From Myxococcota bacterium (GTDB lineage: Bacteria > Myxococcota_A > UBA9160 > SMWR01), in the NCBI GenBank assembly GCA_039030075.1, contig JBCCEW010000003.1, positions 62,001 to 126,000 on the forward strand: a stretch of DNA of 64,000 bases, written 5' to 3'. A program made the translations under genes and the position numbers. Positions 24,956 to 32,948 of the stretch are shown piece by piece (the first letter of the stretch is position 1; every line of letters starts with the position of its first letter). The notes under the pieces are model-generated. The model was not told the origin of the DNA. It saw nothing but the letters and a program-made list of their open reading frames with translations, and ran no database searches.

Positions 24956-24961
24956 AGCCTA
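24956..24961 (-). promoter_or_regulatory. Probable -10 element (TAGGCT), leaderless arrangement
   Basis: TAGGCT on the minus strand ends six bases before the ATG at 24949; identical in sequence and spacing to the element before the sigma-54 activator gene. Confidence 0.4.
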
Positions 24962-25005
24962 GCGGGGCTGCGACACACGGCTGCCAGGGCCCGGGCCCCC
25001 GCCCG

Positions 25006-25329
25006 TCAGTGCAGCGGCTGGTCCCGCACGTGGTAGCGACCGTCGCGGAAGGCGGCGAAGCAGCGCTCGAGGAGCGGGTGCTCGATCGGTTCCGTGGATG
25101 GATCGGCGGCGAGATGACGCTCGGCCACGTAGGTGGTGTGAGACGCGCCGTCGGGCAGCACGTGGTACCAGGGCGCGTCCTTCGGCGGGCGGGAGCGCGC
25201 GACCTGCTCGTACCAGTCGTCGCTTCCCTGGAAGTTCGGGTCGACGTCGAAGACCACACCCCGGTAACCGAAGCGGAGGTGCTGCACGAGCTCACCGACG
25301 GAGAACCGTGCAGCCGTCGAAGTGGACAT
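25006..25329 (-). CDS. hspQ: HspQ / YccV hemimethylated-DNA-binding-like heat-shock protein
   Basis: 107 residues from the ATG at 25329, two bases after the stop of the START-domain gene. The family core is clear: 'FSVGELVQHLRFGYRGVVFDVDPNFQGSDDWYEQ' at residues 9-42 in the usual order, then 'PPKDAPWYHVLPDG' and 'TTYVAERHL'. HspQ is a small beta-rich protein that modulates Lon protease and DnaA stability in enterobacteria. The C-terminal ~25 residues (PIEHPLLERCFAAFRDGRYH) form an extra helix seen in many proteobacterial homologs. An extended reading frame upstream of 25329 is out of frame with the START-domain gene and is rejected. Confidence 0.9.
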   Translation of the reverse strand: MSTSTAARFSVGELVQHLRFGYRGVVFDVDPNFQGSDDWYEQVARSRPPKDAPWYHVLPDGASHTTYVAERHLAADPSTEPIEHPLLERCFAAFRDGRYHVRDQPLH

Positions 25330-25331
25330 GC

Positions 25332-26003
25332 TCAGGGTGCCGGCGGGGACGCGACCGCGGGACGCGGCGACATCGCCTCGGAGGCCAGATCCTCGAAGTT
25401 GGTGCCGACCATGTCCGCCATCATCGGCTGCACCAGCCACGCCGGCAGCGAACCGCCGAGGTCGATGTAGGTCTCGTACACGACCTCCGAGAGGCTTTCG
25501 CCCTTCGGTGTGAACTCCCAGAACCCGGCCGACCGCTGGATGCGCACGACGTCTTCGCTCGGCGGTGCGCGACGATCCTCGATCGCCTTCCAGTTGACGC
25601 GTCGCACGCCGGTCGCGGGGTCGATCATGTTCTCGCCGCGGGTCACGATGTCGCGGTCCGAGAAGAGCGCGGGCAGATCGATGTGGGTGTGGACGACGAA
25701 CGCGTCGGCGTCGTCGTCGAGGACGCGTCGGGTGTGTCCCTCGGGTGCGCGCTCGGGGTCCGAGGCGATCACGCGCACCGAGCGACCCAGACGTTCGGGC
25801 GTCGCGTCGATCGTGCCGCGTACCCGGTAGCGCACGAATTCTTCGCCGTCGTTCGCCTGGGAGAACACCTCGTAGCGGAAGCCGCTGCCTTGTTTCTTGC
25901 CCTCCGAGCTCCAGCTTCCGTCGGCAAGCGCCGCGCCGGAGAGCAGGAACGTCGTGAGAACGAGCCAGCGGGAAAACGAGGACCATCGGGGGAGCCGGTG
26001 CAT
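25332..26003 (-). CDS. Periplasmic START-domain (SRPBCC) lipid-binding-like protein
   Basis: 223 residues with a signal peptide (MHRLPRWSSFSRWLVLTTFLLSGAALA). The mature protein follows the START pattern: an N-terminal strand with 'VRYRVRGTIDATPERLGRSVRV', a central 'LFSDRDIVTRGENMIDPATGVRRVNWKAI', 'GFWEFTPKGESLSEVVYETYIDLGGSLPAWLVQPMMADMVG' and a long C-terminal helix. Such proteins bind lipids, sterols or other hydrophobic ligands in a deep cavity. It is co-transcribed with hspQ. Ligand unknown. TACCCT seven bases before the ATG fits the window's leaderless promoter pattern. Confidence 0.75.
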   Translation of the reverse strand: MHRLPRWSSFSRWLVLTTFLLSGAALADGSWSSEGKKQGSGFRYEVFSQANDGEEFVRYRVRGTIDATPERLGRSVRVIASDPERAPEGHTRRVLDDDADAFVVHTHIDLPALFSDRDIVTRGENMIDPATGVRRVNWKAIEDRRAPPSEDVVRIQRSAGFWEFTPKGESLSEVVYETYIDLGGSLPAWLVQPMMADMVGTNFEDLASEAMSPRPAVASPPAP

Positions 26004-26010
26004 GGCCGGC

Positions 26011-26016
26011 AGGGTA
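26011..26016 (-). promoter_or_regulatory. Probable -10 element (TACCCT), leaderless arrangement
   Basis: A TANNNT hexamer on the minus strand, seven bases before the ATG at 26003, with no Shine-Dalgarno. Confidence 0.35.
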
Positions 26017-26106
26017 CTCGAAGAGCCCCGTCGGGTCCGTCAGGTCGCAAGCACGGTCGCAGCGACCGCGGGTCACCGACTCCGCTCCCCCGGGGCGGGT
26101 CGGGGC

Positions 26107-27183
26107 TCAGCCGTCGGTGTGGATCCCCGCCGCACGGAGCGCCGCCATGGCGTCGAGGTCGTCGACGGCGGCCTGGGCCCGCGCCAGAAAAGCCTCGGAG
26201 AAGCGTTCCCGGGCCGGCGACAGATTGTCAGGGAACATCACGATCTGACACGACGCGACGACGCAGTAGGCGGCGTGCAGGCGGTGCAGTGCCCAGGCTT
26301 CGTCTTCGGACGGAGGGGTCCCGCCCGCGGCGCGACGCACCGCGAGGTAGTGGCGCAGCAGCGCGCGCTCGTGGGTGCGCCGATCCTCGACGCTGAGCGC
26401 CATGTTGAGGAAGTAGCTGACGTCGCGCAGCGCCGGCCCGGTCGAGAGGATGCCCCAGTCGAGGAAGCCCGTGCGCCCGGCGTCGTCGAAGAGATTGCCG
26501 ATGTGGGTGTCGCCATGGATCACCGTGGTCGGTCCTTCCTCCCAGAGAGCGTGCATGCGCGGTGCCGCCGCGAGGTAGCACTCGGCCACCGCTGCGAACG
26601 GCGCGCCGAGTCGTTCGCGATGATGCGTGAGCGCGTGATCGAGCATGCGCCCGCCGTAGCTCGGATCGTAGAGCGGCGGCTCGACCCAGCTCGCCTCGCG
26701 GGCGCGCCGCGCGCGGTCTTCGAAGCGCTGGTGCAGCTCGGCGAGGTCTTCGAGGGCGCCGGCGGCGGCATCGGGAGCGACGCCCGGCGGTCCCGGTGAG
26801 ATCGTGCAGCCCGCTTCGAGGATGTCCTCGAGCAGCAGCAGGAAGGCGCCGTCTTCCTCGCGATGCAGCGCAGCGTGCATGGTCGGAACGCGCATGCCGA
26901 GCTCGGGCGCGAGCTGTCGGTAGAAACGCACCTCGCGCGGACCCATCCCCGACGCCGCAATCGGTTCGCGCCAACCCGGCGCCTGGGGGAGGAGCTTGCA
27001 GAAGAGTCGCTCGGGCGCGCCGGCGTCCGCGTCGTAGCGCACGCGCAGGCGCGCGTGGGCGTTGGTGCCGTCGGTCTGCTCCACGATCTCGACGGCCCCG
27101 ACCCGGACACCCGGGTGACGTTCCGCGAGGGCCGCGCCGAGCCAGGCGGCGTCGATGTCTGCGGCGCGATCGGGGATGGACAC
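26107..27183 (-). CDS. Phosphotransferase (APH/ecdysteroid-kinase-like) family protein
   Basis: About 358 residues from one of two adjacent GTG codons at 27183/27186. The kinase-like catalytic loop is 'VIHGDTHIGNLFDD' (H-G-D-x-H-x-x-N), followed by the metal-binding 'GFLDWGILSTGPALRDVSYFL' (D-W in place of DFG). The N-lobe lysine region is probably 'RLFCKLLPQ'. This is the protein-kinase-like fold of aminoglycoside phosphotransferases; many bacterial members near SDR and CoA-ligase genes act on steroid or acyl substrates and are not resistance enzymes. Divergent from the molybdopterin oxidoreductase gene, 108 bases apart. The antisense frame extending to 28671 is an artefact. Confidence 0.8.
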   Translation of the reverse strand: MSIPDRAADIDAAWLGAALAERHPGVRVGAVEIVEQTDGTNAHARLRVRYDADAGAPERLFCKLLPQAPGWREPIAASGMGPREVRFYRQLAPELGMRVPTMHAALHREEDGAFLLLLEDILEAGCTISPGPPGVAPDAAAGALEDLAELHQRFEDRARRAREASWVEPPLYDPSYGGRMLDHALTHHRERLGAPFAAVAECYLAAAPRMHALWEEGPTTVIHGDTHIGNLFDDAGRTGFLDWGILSTGPALRDVSYFLNMALSVEDRRTHERALLRHYLAVRRAAGGTPPSEDEAWALHRLHAAYCVVASCQIVMFPDNLSPARERFSEAFLARAQAAVDDLDAMAALRAAGIHTDG

Positions 27184-27278
27184 CACGCGTTCTTCGTACG
27201 GGCGGCGTGCGCCGTCGTCAAGTCGCCGGACCTCCCGAGGTCGCGCGACGGGCGCCCCAGAACCCGGCTCGCTTCGGA

Positions 27279-27284
27279 TAAGCT
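27279..27284 (+). promoter_or_regulatory. Probable -10 element (TAAGCT), leaderless arrangement
   Basis: A TANNNT hexamer seven bases before the ATG at 27292, which has no Shine-Dalgarno. It lies in the 108-base divergent space shared with the kinase-like gene. Confidence 0.35.
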
Positions 27285-27291
27285 GGGCGCG

Positions 27292-29484
27292 ATGCCGTCG
27301 CACGTCGCGCCCTCGATCTGCCGCTTCTGCCACGCGAACTGCGGGATCCTGGTCACCGTCGAGGACGGACGGCCGGTGAAGGTGACGGGCGATCCGGAGA
27401 ACCCGGCCTACCACGGCTACACCTGCGCGAAGGGCCGCCAGCTTCCGGCGGTGCACGCCCACCCGGACCGCCTGCTCCGTTCGCAGAAGCGCACCGCGCA
27501 GGGCTTCGAAGCGATCGCGAGCAACCTCGCCATGGACGAGATCGCGGAGCGGCTCCAGGCGATCGTCGCCGAGCACGGGCCGCGGGCCGTCGCCCTCTAC
27601 GTCGGCACCTACGCCGGGCCCCATCCCGCGACGATCCCCCTCTCGATCGGCTGGCTGTTGGCAATGGGCTCGCGCATGGTCTTCACCGCCAGCACGATCG
27701 ACCAGCCCGGGAAGAGCGTGGCGAACGCCTTGCACGGTCGTTGGCTCGCCGGCTCCCACGTCTTCGACGAATCCGACGTCTGGATGCTCGTCGGCAACAA
27801 CCCGCTGATTTCGAATTCGGGCGGCATCCCACCCGCGAACCCGGGCCGGCGCCTGCGTGAGGCGAAAGCGCGCGGGATGCGGCTCGTGGTGATCGATCCG
27901 CGCCGCACCGAGGTGGCGCGCTTCGCCGATGTCGCGCTGCAGCCGCGTCCCGGCGAAGACCCGACGCTGCTGGCCGCGATGCTGCGGCTGGTGCTGTCCG
28001 AGGGTCTCTACGACAAGGAGTTCGTCGCCGATCACGTCGCCGGCGTCGACGCCCTCGAAGCCGCCGTCGCGCCGTTCACGCTGGAGCACGCGGCGGCACG
28101 GGCTGGCGTGGAGGCCCGCGACCTCGAACGCGCGACCCGGGTGTTCGCCGAGGCCGCGCGCGGCTGCGCCGTCGCCGGGACGGGGCCGAACATGGCGCCC
28201 CACGGCAACCTCACCGAGTACCTGCTCCTGTGTCTGAACACGCTCTGCGGTCGGTGGCGCCGCGCCGGCGAGGCCGTCCCCAACCCGGGTGCGCTGCTGC
28301 CGCCGGGGCGGCCGCGGGCGGAAGCCGAAGCGCCGCGCAAGGGCTGGGGCTTCGGCGAGCGACTGCGGGTGCGCGATCTCACGAGCTGCGCGGCCGGTCT
28401 GCCGACGGCCGCGCTCGCCGAGGAGATCCTCACGCCGGGCGAAGGGCAGATCCGTGCGCTCGTATGCGTCGGCAGCAACCCGATCGCCGCCTGGCCCGAC
28501 CAGCGACGGACGCGCGAGGCGATGGAGTCGCTCGACCTGCTGGTCAGCGTCGACATGAAGATGTCGGCGACCGCGAAGCTCGCCGACTACGTGATCGCGC
28601 CGAAGCTCTCCCTCGAAGTGCCGGGCCTCTCCGTCTCGATGGAGGCGCTGGAACAGACCTACGTCGCGCACGGCTACAGCGAGCCCTACGCCCAGTACGC
28701 GCCTCCACTCGTGGAACCGCCGGCCGGCGCGGACGTGCTCGAAGAGTGGGAGTTCTTCTTCGAGCTCTCGAAGCGCATGGAGCTGCCACTCACGCTCTAC
28801 CCCGTGCGCGCCGAGACCGGCATGCAGCGCGCGTCACGCCGCCGGATCGAGGTCGATCTCGAGAAGCGCCCCTCCACCGACGACGTGCTGGCCTGGCTGA
28901 TGGAAGGCTCGCGCGTCCCGCTCGAAACGGTCAAAGCGCACCCCCACGGCGCCGTCTTCGACGACGAGCCCGTCGTCGCCGCGCCCGCCGATCCGGAGAC
29001 CGCCGCGCGTCTCGAAATCGGAAACGCGGCGTTGCTCTCGGAGCTCGCTGGCTTCGAAGCGGACGCGGCGCCGGGCGGCGGCTTCCAGCTGATCTCCCGC
29101 CGCATGCCCAACGTCTACAACTCGTCCGGGCGCGACGTGGAGGCCTTGCACCGCGGACGCCGCTACAACCCGGCCTACCTGCACCCCGACGATCTCGACG
29201 CCCTCGGGATCGCTCCGGGCGACATGATTCGAATCGCCTCCGAGCGCGACGCGATCCTCGGTGTGGCGGCGGCCGCGCCGGAGCTCCGACGCGGCGTTCT
29301 GTCGATGTCCCACTGCTTCGGTGACGCCGACGCGCAAGAAGACCCGCGCGCACTCGGCAGCAACACGGGCCGTCTGGTCGACACCACCCAGCACTTCGAC
29401 CCCCACACCGGCATCCCGCGTATGAGCGCGATCCCGGTGGCGGTCGAGAAGTGGGAAGGCGAAGCGCCCGAACCCGCGCGCTAG
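27292..29484 (+). CDS. Molybdopterin oxidoreductase (DMSO reductase family), cytoplasmic
   Basis: 730 residues. The N-terminal 4Fe-4S site is C10-x2-C13-x3-C17 ... C45 (ICRFCHANCGIL ... YTCAKG). The molybdopterin-binding body contains 'LVGNNPLISNSGG', 'VIDPRRTEVARFADVALQPRPGED', 'VAGTGPNMAPHGNLTEYLLLCLNTLCGRWRRAGE' and the C-terminal dinucleotide-binding beta-barrel 'LISRRMPNVYNSSG'. There is no twin-arginine signal, so it should be cytoplasmic. The residue expected to ligate molybdenum appears to be D137 in 'FTASTIDQPGK', not Cys, Ser or selenocysteine; this is inferred by position. No partner subunit genes adjoin, so it may work alone or with soluble carriers. Substrate unknown. Confidence 0.85.
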   Translation: MPSHVAPSICRFCHANCGILVTVEDGRPVKVTGDPENPAYHGYTCAKGRQLPAVHAHPDRLLRSQKRTAQGFEAIASNLAMDEIAERLQAIVAEHGPRAVALYVGTYAGPHPATIPLSIGWLLAMGSRMVFTASTIDQPGKSVANALHGRWLAGSHVFDESDVWMLVGNNPLISNSGGIPPANPGRRLREAKARGMRLVVIDPRRTEVARFADVALQPRPGEDPTLLAAMLRLVLSEGLYDKEFVADHVAGVDALEAAVAPFTLEHAAARAGVEARDLERATRVFAEAARGCAVAGTGPNMAPHGNLTEYLLLCLNTLCGRWRRAGEAVPNPGALLPPGRPRAEAEAPRKGWGFGERLRVRDLTSCAAGLPTAALAEEILTPGEGQIRALVCVGSNPIAAWPDQRRTREAMESLDLLVSVDMKMSATAKLADYVIAPKLSLEVPGLSVSMEALEQTYVAHGYSEPYAQYAPPLVEPPAGADVLEEWEFFFELSKRMELPLTLYPVRAETGMQRASRRRIEVDLEKRPSTDDVLAWLMEGSRVPLETVKAHPHGAVFDDEPVVAAPADPETAARLEIGNAALLSELAGFEADAAPGGGFQLISRRMPNVYNSSGRDVEALHRGRRYNPAYLHPDDLDALGIAPGDMIRIASERDAILGVAAAAPELRRGVLSMSHCFGDADAQEDPRALGSNTGRLVDTTQHFDPHTGIPRMSAIPVAVEKWEGEAPEPAR

Positions 29485-30275
29485 ATCGCCGCCCGCGGCA
29501 TGTCGAAGTTGAGGGTGGTGAGCCCGCCGTTCACGCCGTAGATCTCACCCGTCACGTAGCTCGCGGCCGGCGACGCCAGGTAGAGCGCGCACGCGGAGAT
29601 GTCCTCGACCTCTCCCAGGCGATCCATCGGGGTCATCTTCACCATCGCCTGCTCGAGGTCGTCGTTCAGGATCGTGCCGAGCGCCTCGGTCTTGATCGAA
29701 CCGACGGCGATCGCGTTGACGCGCACCTTCGGAGCGAAATCCTGGGCGAGCTGCCGCGTCAAGAAGGAGAGCGCCGACTTCGCCGTGCCGTAGGCGGCGA
29801 AGCCCGCCGCGTTCCAGCGCCCGGCCACCGACGAGATGTTCACGACACAGCCGGTCCCCGCGGTGGCGGCGATCTTCGGCACCGCGATCCGCGAGAGCTC
29901 GAAGGCGGTGGTGACGTTGAAGCGGAAGCAGGTCTCGAACTCCTTCTCGCTCGTGTCGAGGGTGGGCTTCGGCGGCCAGCCGCCCGCGTTGTTGACCAGG
30001 ATGTCCAGGCGACCGAACTCGTCGAGGGCCTTCGCCACGAGGTTCTCGCGCTGGTCGGCCTCGAGGACGTCGCAGGGGATGGCCAGGGCGCGGCGTCCGC
30101 GTGCGCGCACCTGCTCGGCGGTCTCCTCGATCTGGGACACGGTGCGAGCGGCGACGACGACGTCGGCGCCGGCATCGGCGTAGGCGAGGGCGGTGGCGGC
30201 ACCGATGCCGCGGCCGGCGCCAGTCACGATGGCGACCTGCCCGTCGATGCGGAAGCGGTCGAGAATGCTGCTCAT
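29481..30275 (-). CDS. SDR family oxidoreductase (FabG / 7-alpha-HSDH-like)
   Basis: 264 residues from the ATG at 30275, which has GGAGAA upstream. Motifs: TGAGRGIG, 'ILVNNAGGWPP', catalytic Ser in 'NISSVAG', YGTAK, and 'YGVNGGL' near the end. It resembles classical SDRs that act on steroids or 3-oxoacyl thioesters. It converges with the molybdopterin oxidoreductase, sharing CTAG (29481-29484) for both stops. It is divergent from the P450 gene, 206 bases away, suggesting a regulated SDR-P450 unit. Confidence 0.85.
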   Translation of the reverse strand: MSSILDRFRIDGQVAIVTGAGRGIGAATALAYADAGADVVVAARTVSQIEETAEQVRARGRRALAIPCDVLEADQRENLVAKALDEFGRLDILVNNAGGWPPKPTLDTSEKEFETCFRFNVTTAFELSRIAVPKIAATAGTGCVVNISSVAGRWNAAGFAAYGTAKSALSFLTRQLAQDFAPKVRVNAIAVGSIKTEALGTILNDDLEQAMVKMTPMDRLGEVEDISACALYLASPAASYVTGEIYGVNGGLTTLNFDMPRAAI

Positions 30276-30481
30276 GGGGGTTCTCCTGCCGGCCACGGAG
30301 GAAGGCCGGCGATCGTCAGGTTTGCCTGGACTCTTCGCGGTTCGAACGGGGCGCGTCTTCTTCGACCGACGCCAACGCGTCGATTGAACCGGCGCTCGTG
30401 GGTGGGCACCATAGCCTTTCGCCACACGCGGTCCCGCCGAGGCCGACGGGCCGGAACCGAGACCCGAAACCGAGACGCCCC
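30276..30481. promoter_or_regulatory. Divergent control region between SDR and P450 genes
   Basis: 206 bases that must hold two promoters. It contains an 8-base palindrome, GTTCGAAC (30340-30347), and the SDR's Shine-Dalgarno next to 30275. I see no convincing -10/-35 pair for the P450 gene, whose GTG at 30482 lacks a Shine-Dalgarno. Confidence 0.3.
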
Positions 30482-31663
30482 GTGATCTACGACCCCTACT
30501 CGCGCGCCTTCCAGGAAGATCCGTACCCGCTCTACCAGCACTTCCGCGACGAAGAGCCGTGCTCACACAACCCGGACATGGACTTCTATGCACTCTTCCG
30601 TTTCGAGGACGTGTGGAAGGCGACGCTCGACTGGGAGACGATGAGCTCGTCGCTGGGTCCGGTCCTCGAGAACCGCGGTCAGATGCCCTCCGACGTGTTC
30701 TCGATCATCGGAATGGATCCGCCGCGCCACACGCGATTGCGCAACATCATCAGCCGCGGTTTCACGCCGCGCCGCATCGCGGCCCTCGAGAACGAGATCC
30801 GCGGCATCGCGAAGGGCTACCTCGAGGAACTGGCCAGCGAACCCTCCTTCGACTTCGCCCAGGCGTTCGCCGTGAAGTTCCCGATGGACGTGATCAGCGC
30901 GCTGGTCGGCATCCCGCCGGAAGATCGCGACGCCTACCGCACGGCCATCGACCAGGGCCTCGCGCGCGATCCCGAGGGCGGTCTCGACGCCACGAAGCAC
31001 GCGTCGGTGATCAACGCGCGCGAATACATGACGGCGCTGATCGATTCCCGTCGCGAGACCCCGCGTGAAGACCTCGCCACGGTGTTGGGGCGGGCCGAGT
31101 TCGAGGACATCGACGGCACCACCCGACGCCTCACCGACGACGAGTGCGCCTCGTTCATGACGCTGCTCGCCGCCGCCGGTGCGGAGACCACGGCGAAGCT
31201 GCTGACCCATGCGATGGTCCTGCTCTGGAAGCACCCGGACCAGCGCCAGGCGCTCTTCGAGGCGCCCGACGGCATCCCCCAGGCCATCGAAGAAGTGTTG
31301 CGTTACGAAGCGCCTTCCCAGTTCCAGGGACGCGTGGCGCTGCGCGACTCGGAGTGGCACGGGGTCACGATCCCGGCGGGCGCACGCGTGGCGCTCGTGA
31401 CCGGTGCCGCCGGTCGCGACGAGCGCGAGTACCCGGATCCGGATCGCTTCGACGCGCAACGCCCGACCGGGCGCGAGATCTACTTCGGGCACGGGCACCA
31501 CGTCTGCATCGGCAAGAGCCTGGCCCGCCTCGAAACCCGGATCGCCCTCGAGGAGATCGCCGTGCGCTTCCCCGAGTACGCCGTCGACGAAGCGGGCATG
31601 GTGCGCACCTATCAGGCCCACGTGCGGGGCTACCAGAACCTGCCGATCCACACCCGCGGCTAG
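30482..31663 (+). CDS. Cytochrome P450, soluble bacterial type
   Basis: 393 residues from the GTG at 30482 (MIYDPYSRAFQEDPYPLY, the normal N-terminus of soluble bacterial P450s). I-helix AAGAETT (231-237), ExxR within EEVLR (E271-R274), 'PRHTRLRNIISRGFTPRRI' (C-helix heme-propionate contact) and the heme loop FGHGHHVCIG with C342. No membrane anchor. It lacks an adjacent ferredoxin; the ferredoxin at 14236 or a chromosomal system would have to supply electrons. Placement next to an SDR and an esterase suggests oxidative catabolism of a hydrophobic compound. Substrate cannot be read from sequence. Confidence 0.9.
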   Translation: MIYDPYSRAFQEDPYPLYQHFRDEEPCSHNPDMDFYALFRFEDVWKATLDWETMSSSLGPVLENRGQMPSDVFSIIGMDPPRHTRLRNIISRGFTPRRIAALENEIRGIAKGYLEELASEPSFDFAQAFAVKFPMDVISALVGIPPEDRDAYRTAIDQGLARDPEGGLDATKHASVINAREYMTALIDSRRETPREDLATVLGRAEFEDIDGTTRRLTDDECASFMTLLAAAGAETTAKLLTHAMVLLWKHPDQRQALFEAPDGIPQAIEEVLRYEAPSQFQGRVALRDSEWHGVTIPAGARVALVTGAAGRDEREYPDPDRFDAQRPTGREIYFGHGHHVCIGKSLARLETRIALEEIAVRFPEYAVDEAGMVRTYQAHVRGYQNLPIHTRG

Positions 31664-31700
31664 CGAGGCGGGGGCGCCGGTTCCCGGGCATACTGCCGGC

Positions 31701-32930
31701 ATGGCCGCCACCGTCTACTTCCTCGGATCCCTGTTCATCCTGGCCGTCGCCGCCTCCACCTGGTTCCAGGTGCGACGCGCCGGGCCGCTGGTGCCGCTCT
31801 ACTTCTTCAGCGGCTGGGTCGCCGGCGAGCTCGCGCTTCAGGTGGTCGCGATCGGAGGCGTCCTCACCGTCGCCTTCGCCCTCGGCGGTGCCTTCGATGA
31901 GCCCCTCGGCGTGCTCGGGCTGGGGCTCGCCTTCGTCGCGTGGGGCGTGCTGATCGCGGGGCACCTGAGGGCCCAGGGTGCGAAGGCCGAGGTCGATCGA
32001 CTGGCCCAGGAGAGCGGTCTGGCCATCGAAGGCGACGTCACGCCGACCCACGGCTTCCTCCGCCCCTTCGACATGAAGGTCGCCGGCGTGAAGCGCATCA
32101 AGAACGTGCCCTACGGCCCGTCGCTGCCGGGCGACCAGGGCGGGCGCAACCTGCTCGACATCGTCCTGCCCGAAGCGCCCGGCGAGAATCGGCCGATCCT
32201 GCTGCAGATCCACGGCGGTGCCTGGATGATCGGCGACAAGCGCGAGCAAGGCGCACCGCTGATGGGACGTCTCGCCAGCCGTGGCTGGGTGTGCTTCGCG
32301 ATCAACTATCGGCTCTCGCCCCAGGCGAAGTTCCCCGACCACATCGTCGACGTGAAGCGGGCGATCCAGTGGATCCGCGAACACGCCCACGAGTACGGCG
32401 CCAACCCGGACTTCCTGTGCGTCACCGGCGGTTCGGCGGGCGGCCACCTGACGGCGTTGACCGCCCTCTCCCAGAACGACCCCGCCTTCCAGCCCGGCTT
32501 CGAGGACGCCAACACGAGCGTCTCGGCCGCCGTGCCCTTCTATGGCGTGTACGACTTCCGGGATCGCCTGGGCGTCCGCGGCAAGGCGTCGATGGAGAAG
32601 ATGGTCGCCGAGCGGGTGTTCCAGTGCTCCCCGGAAGATCAGCCCGAGCTGTGGGACTCGCTGACCCCGATGCTGCGAGTGACCGCCGACGCGCCTCCCT
32701 TCCTGGTGATCCAGGGAAGCCACGATACGCTCGTCTACGTCGAGGAGGCGCGCGAGTTCGTGCGGGTGCTCCGCGAGAAGAGTCAGGCGCCCGTCCACTA
32801 CCTCGAGATGGAAGGCGCACAGCACGCCTTCGACATCTTCCACTCGGTGCGCAGCCAGTACGCGGTGCGCGCCGTGGTGTCCTTCCTCGAGAACGAGTAC
32901 GCACGCTATCGCGAGCAGGCCGCGGCCTAG
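31701..32930 (+). CDS. Membrane-anchored alpha/beta hydrolase (HSL/esterase-lipase type)
   Basis: 409 residues. Residues 1-90 contain three hydrophobic spans (VYFLGSLFILAVAAS, VPLYFFSGWVAGELALQVVAIGGVL, LGLGLAFVAWGVLIAG) that would anchor it in the inner membrane. The hydrolase domain has the oxyanion-hole HGGAW (171-175), nucleophile elbow GGSAGG with S245, the acid in 'QGSHDTLVYV' and His in 'EGAQHAFDIF'. This is the hormone-sensitive-lipase-like carboxylesterase family. It follows the P450 by 37 bases and may be co-transcribed; a CATACT hexamer six bases before the ATG could also give its own leaderless mRNA. It could release an acid or alcohol from an ester before oxidation. Confidence 0.85.
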   Translation: MAATVYFLGSLFILAVAASTWFQVRRAGPLVPLYFFSGWVAGELALQVVAIGGVLTVAFALGGAFDEPLGVLGLGLAFVAWGVLIAGHLRAQGAKAEVDRLAQESGLAIEGDVTPTHGFLRPFDMKVAGVKRIKNVPYGPSLPGDQGGRNLLDIVLPEAPGENRPILLQIHGGAWMIGDKREQGAPLMGRLASRGWVCFAINYRLSPQAKFPDHIVDVKRAIQWIREHAHEYGANPDFLCVTGGSAGGHLTALTALSQNDPAFQPGFEDANTSVSAAVPFYGVYDFRDRLGVRGKASMEKMVAERVFQCSPEDQPELWDSLTPMLRVTADAPPFLVIQGSHDTLVYVEEAREFVRVLREKSQAPVHYLEMEGAQHAFDIFHSVRSQYAVRAVVSFLENEYARYREQAAA

Positions 32931-32948
32931 CCCGCACCCCTACCCCCC

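Noticed and set aside
27184-28671. N-terminal extension of the kinase-like protein across the molybdopterin oxidoreductase
   Set aside because: Antisense to a gene with intact iron-sulfur and molybdopterin motifs; the kinase domain starts at the GTG near 27183.
30340-30347. GTTCGAAC as a regulator operator
   Set aside because: An 8-base palindrome is too short to stand alone; the flanks do not extend it.
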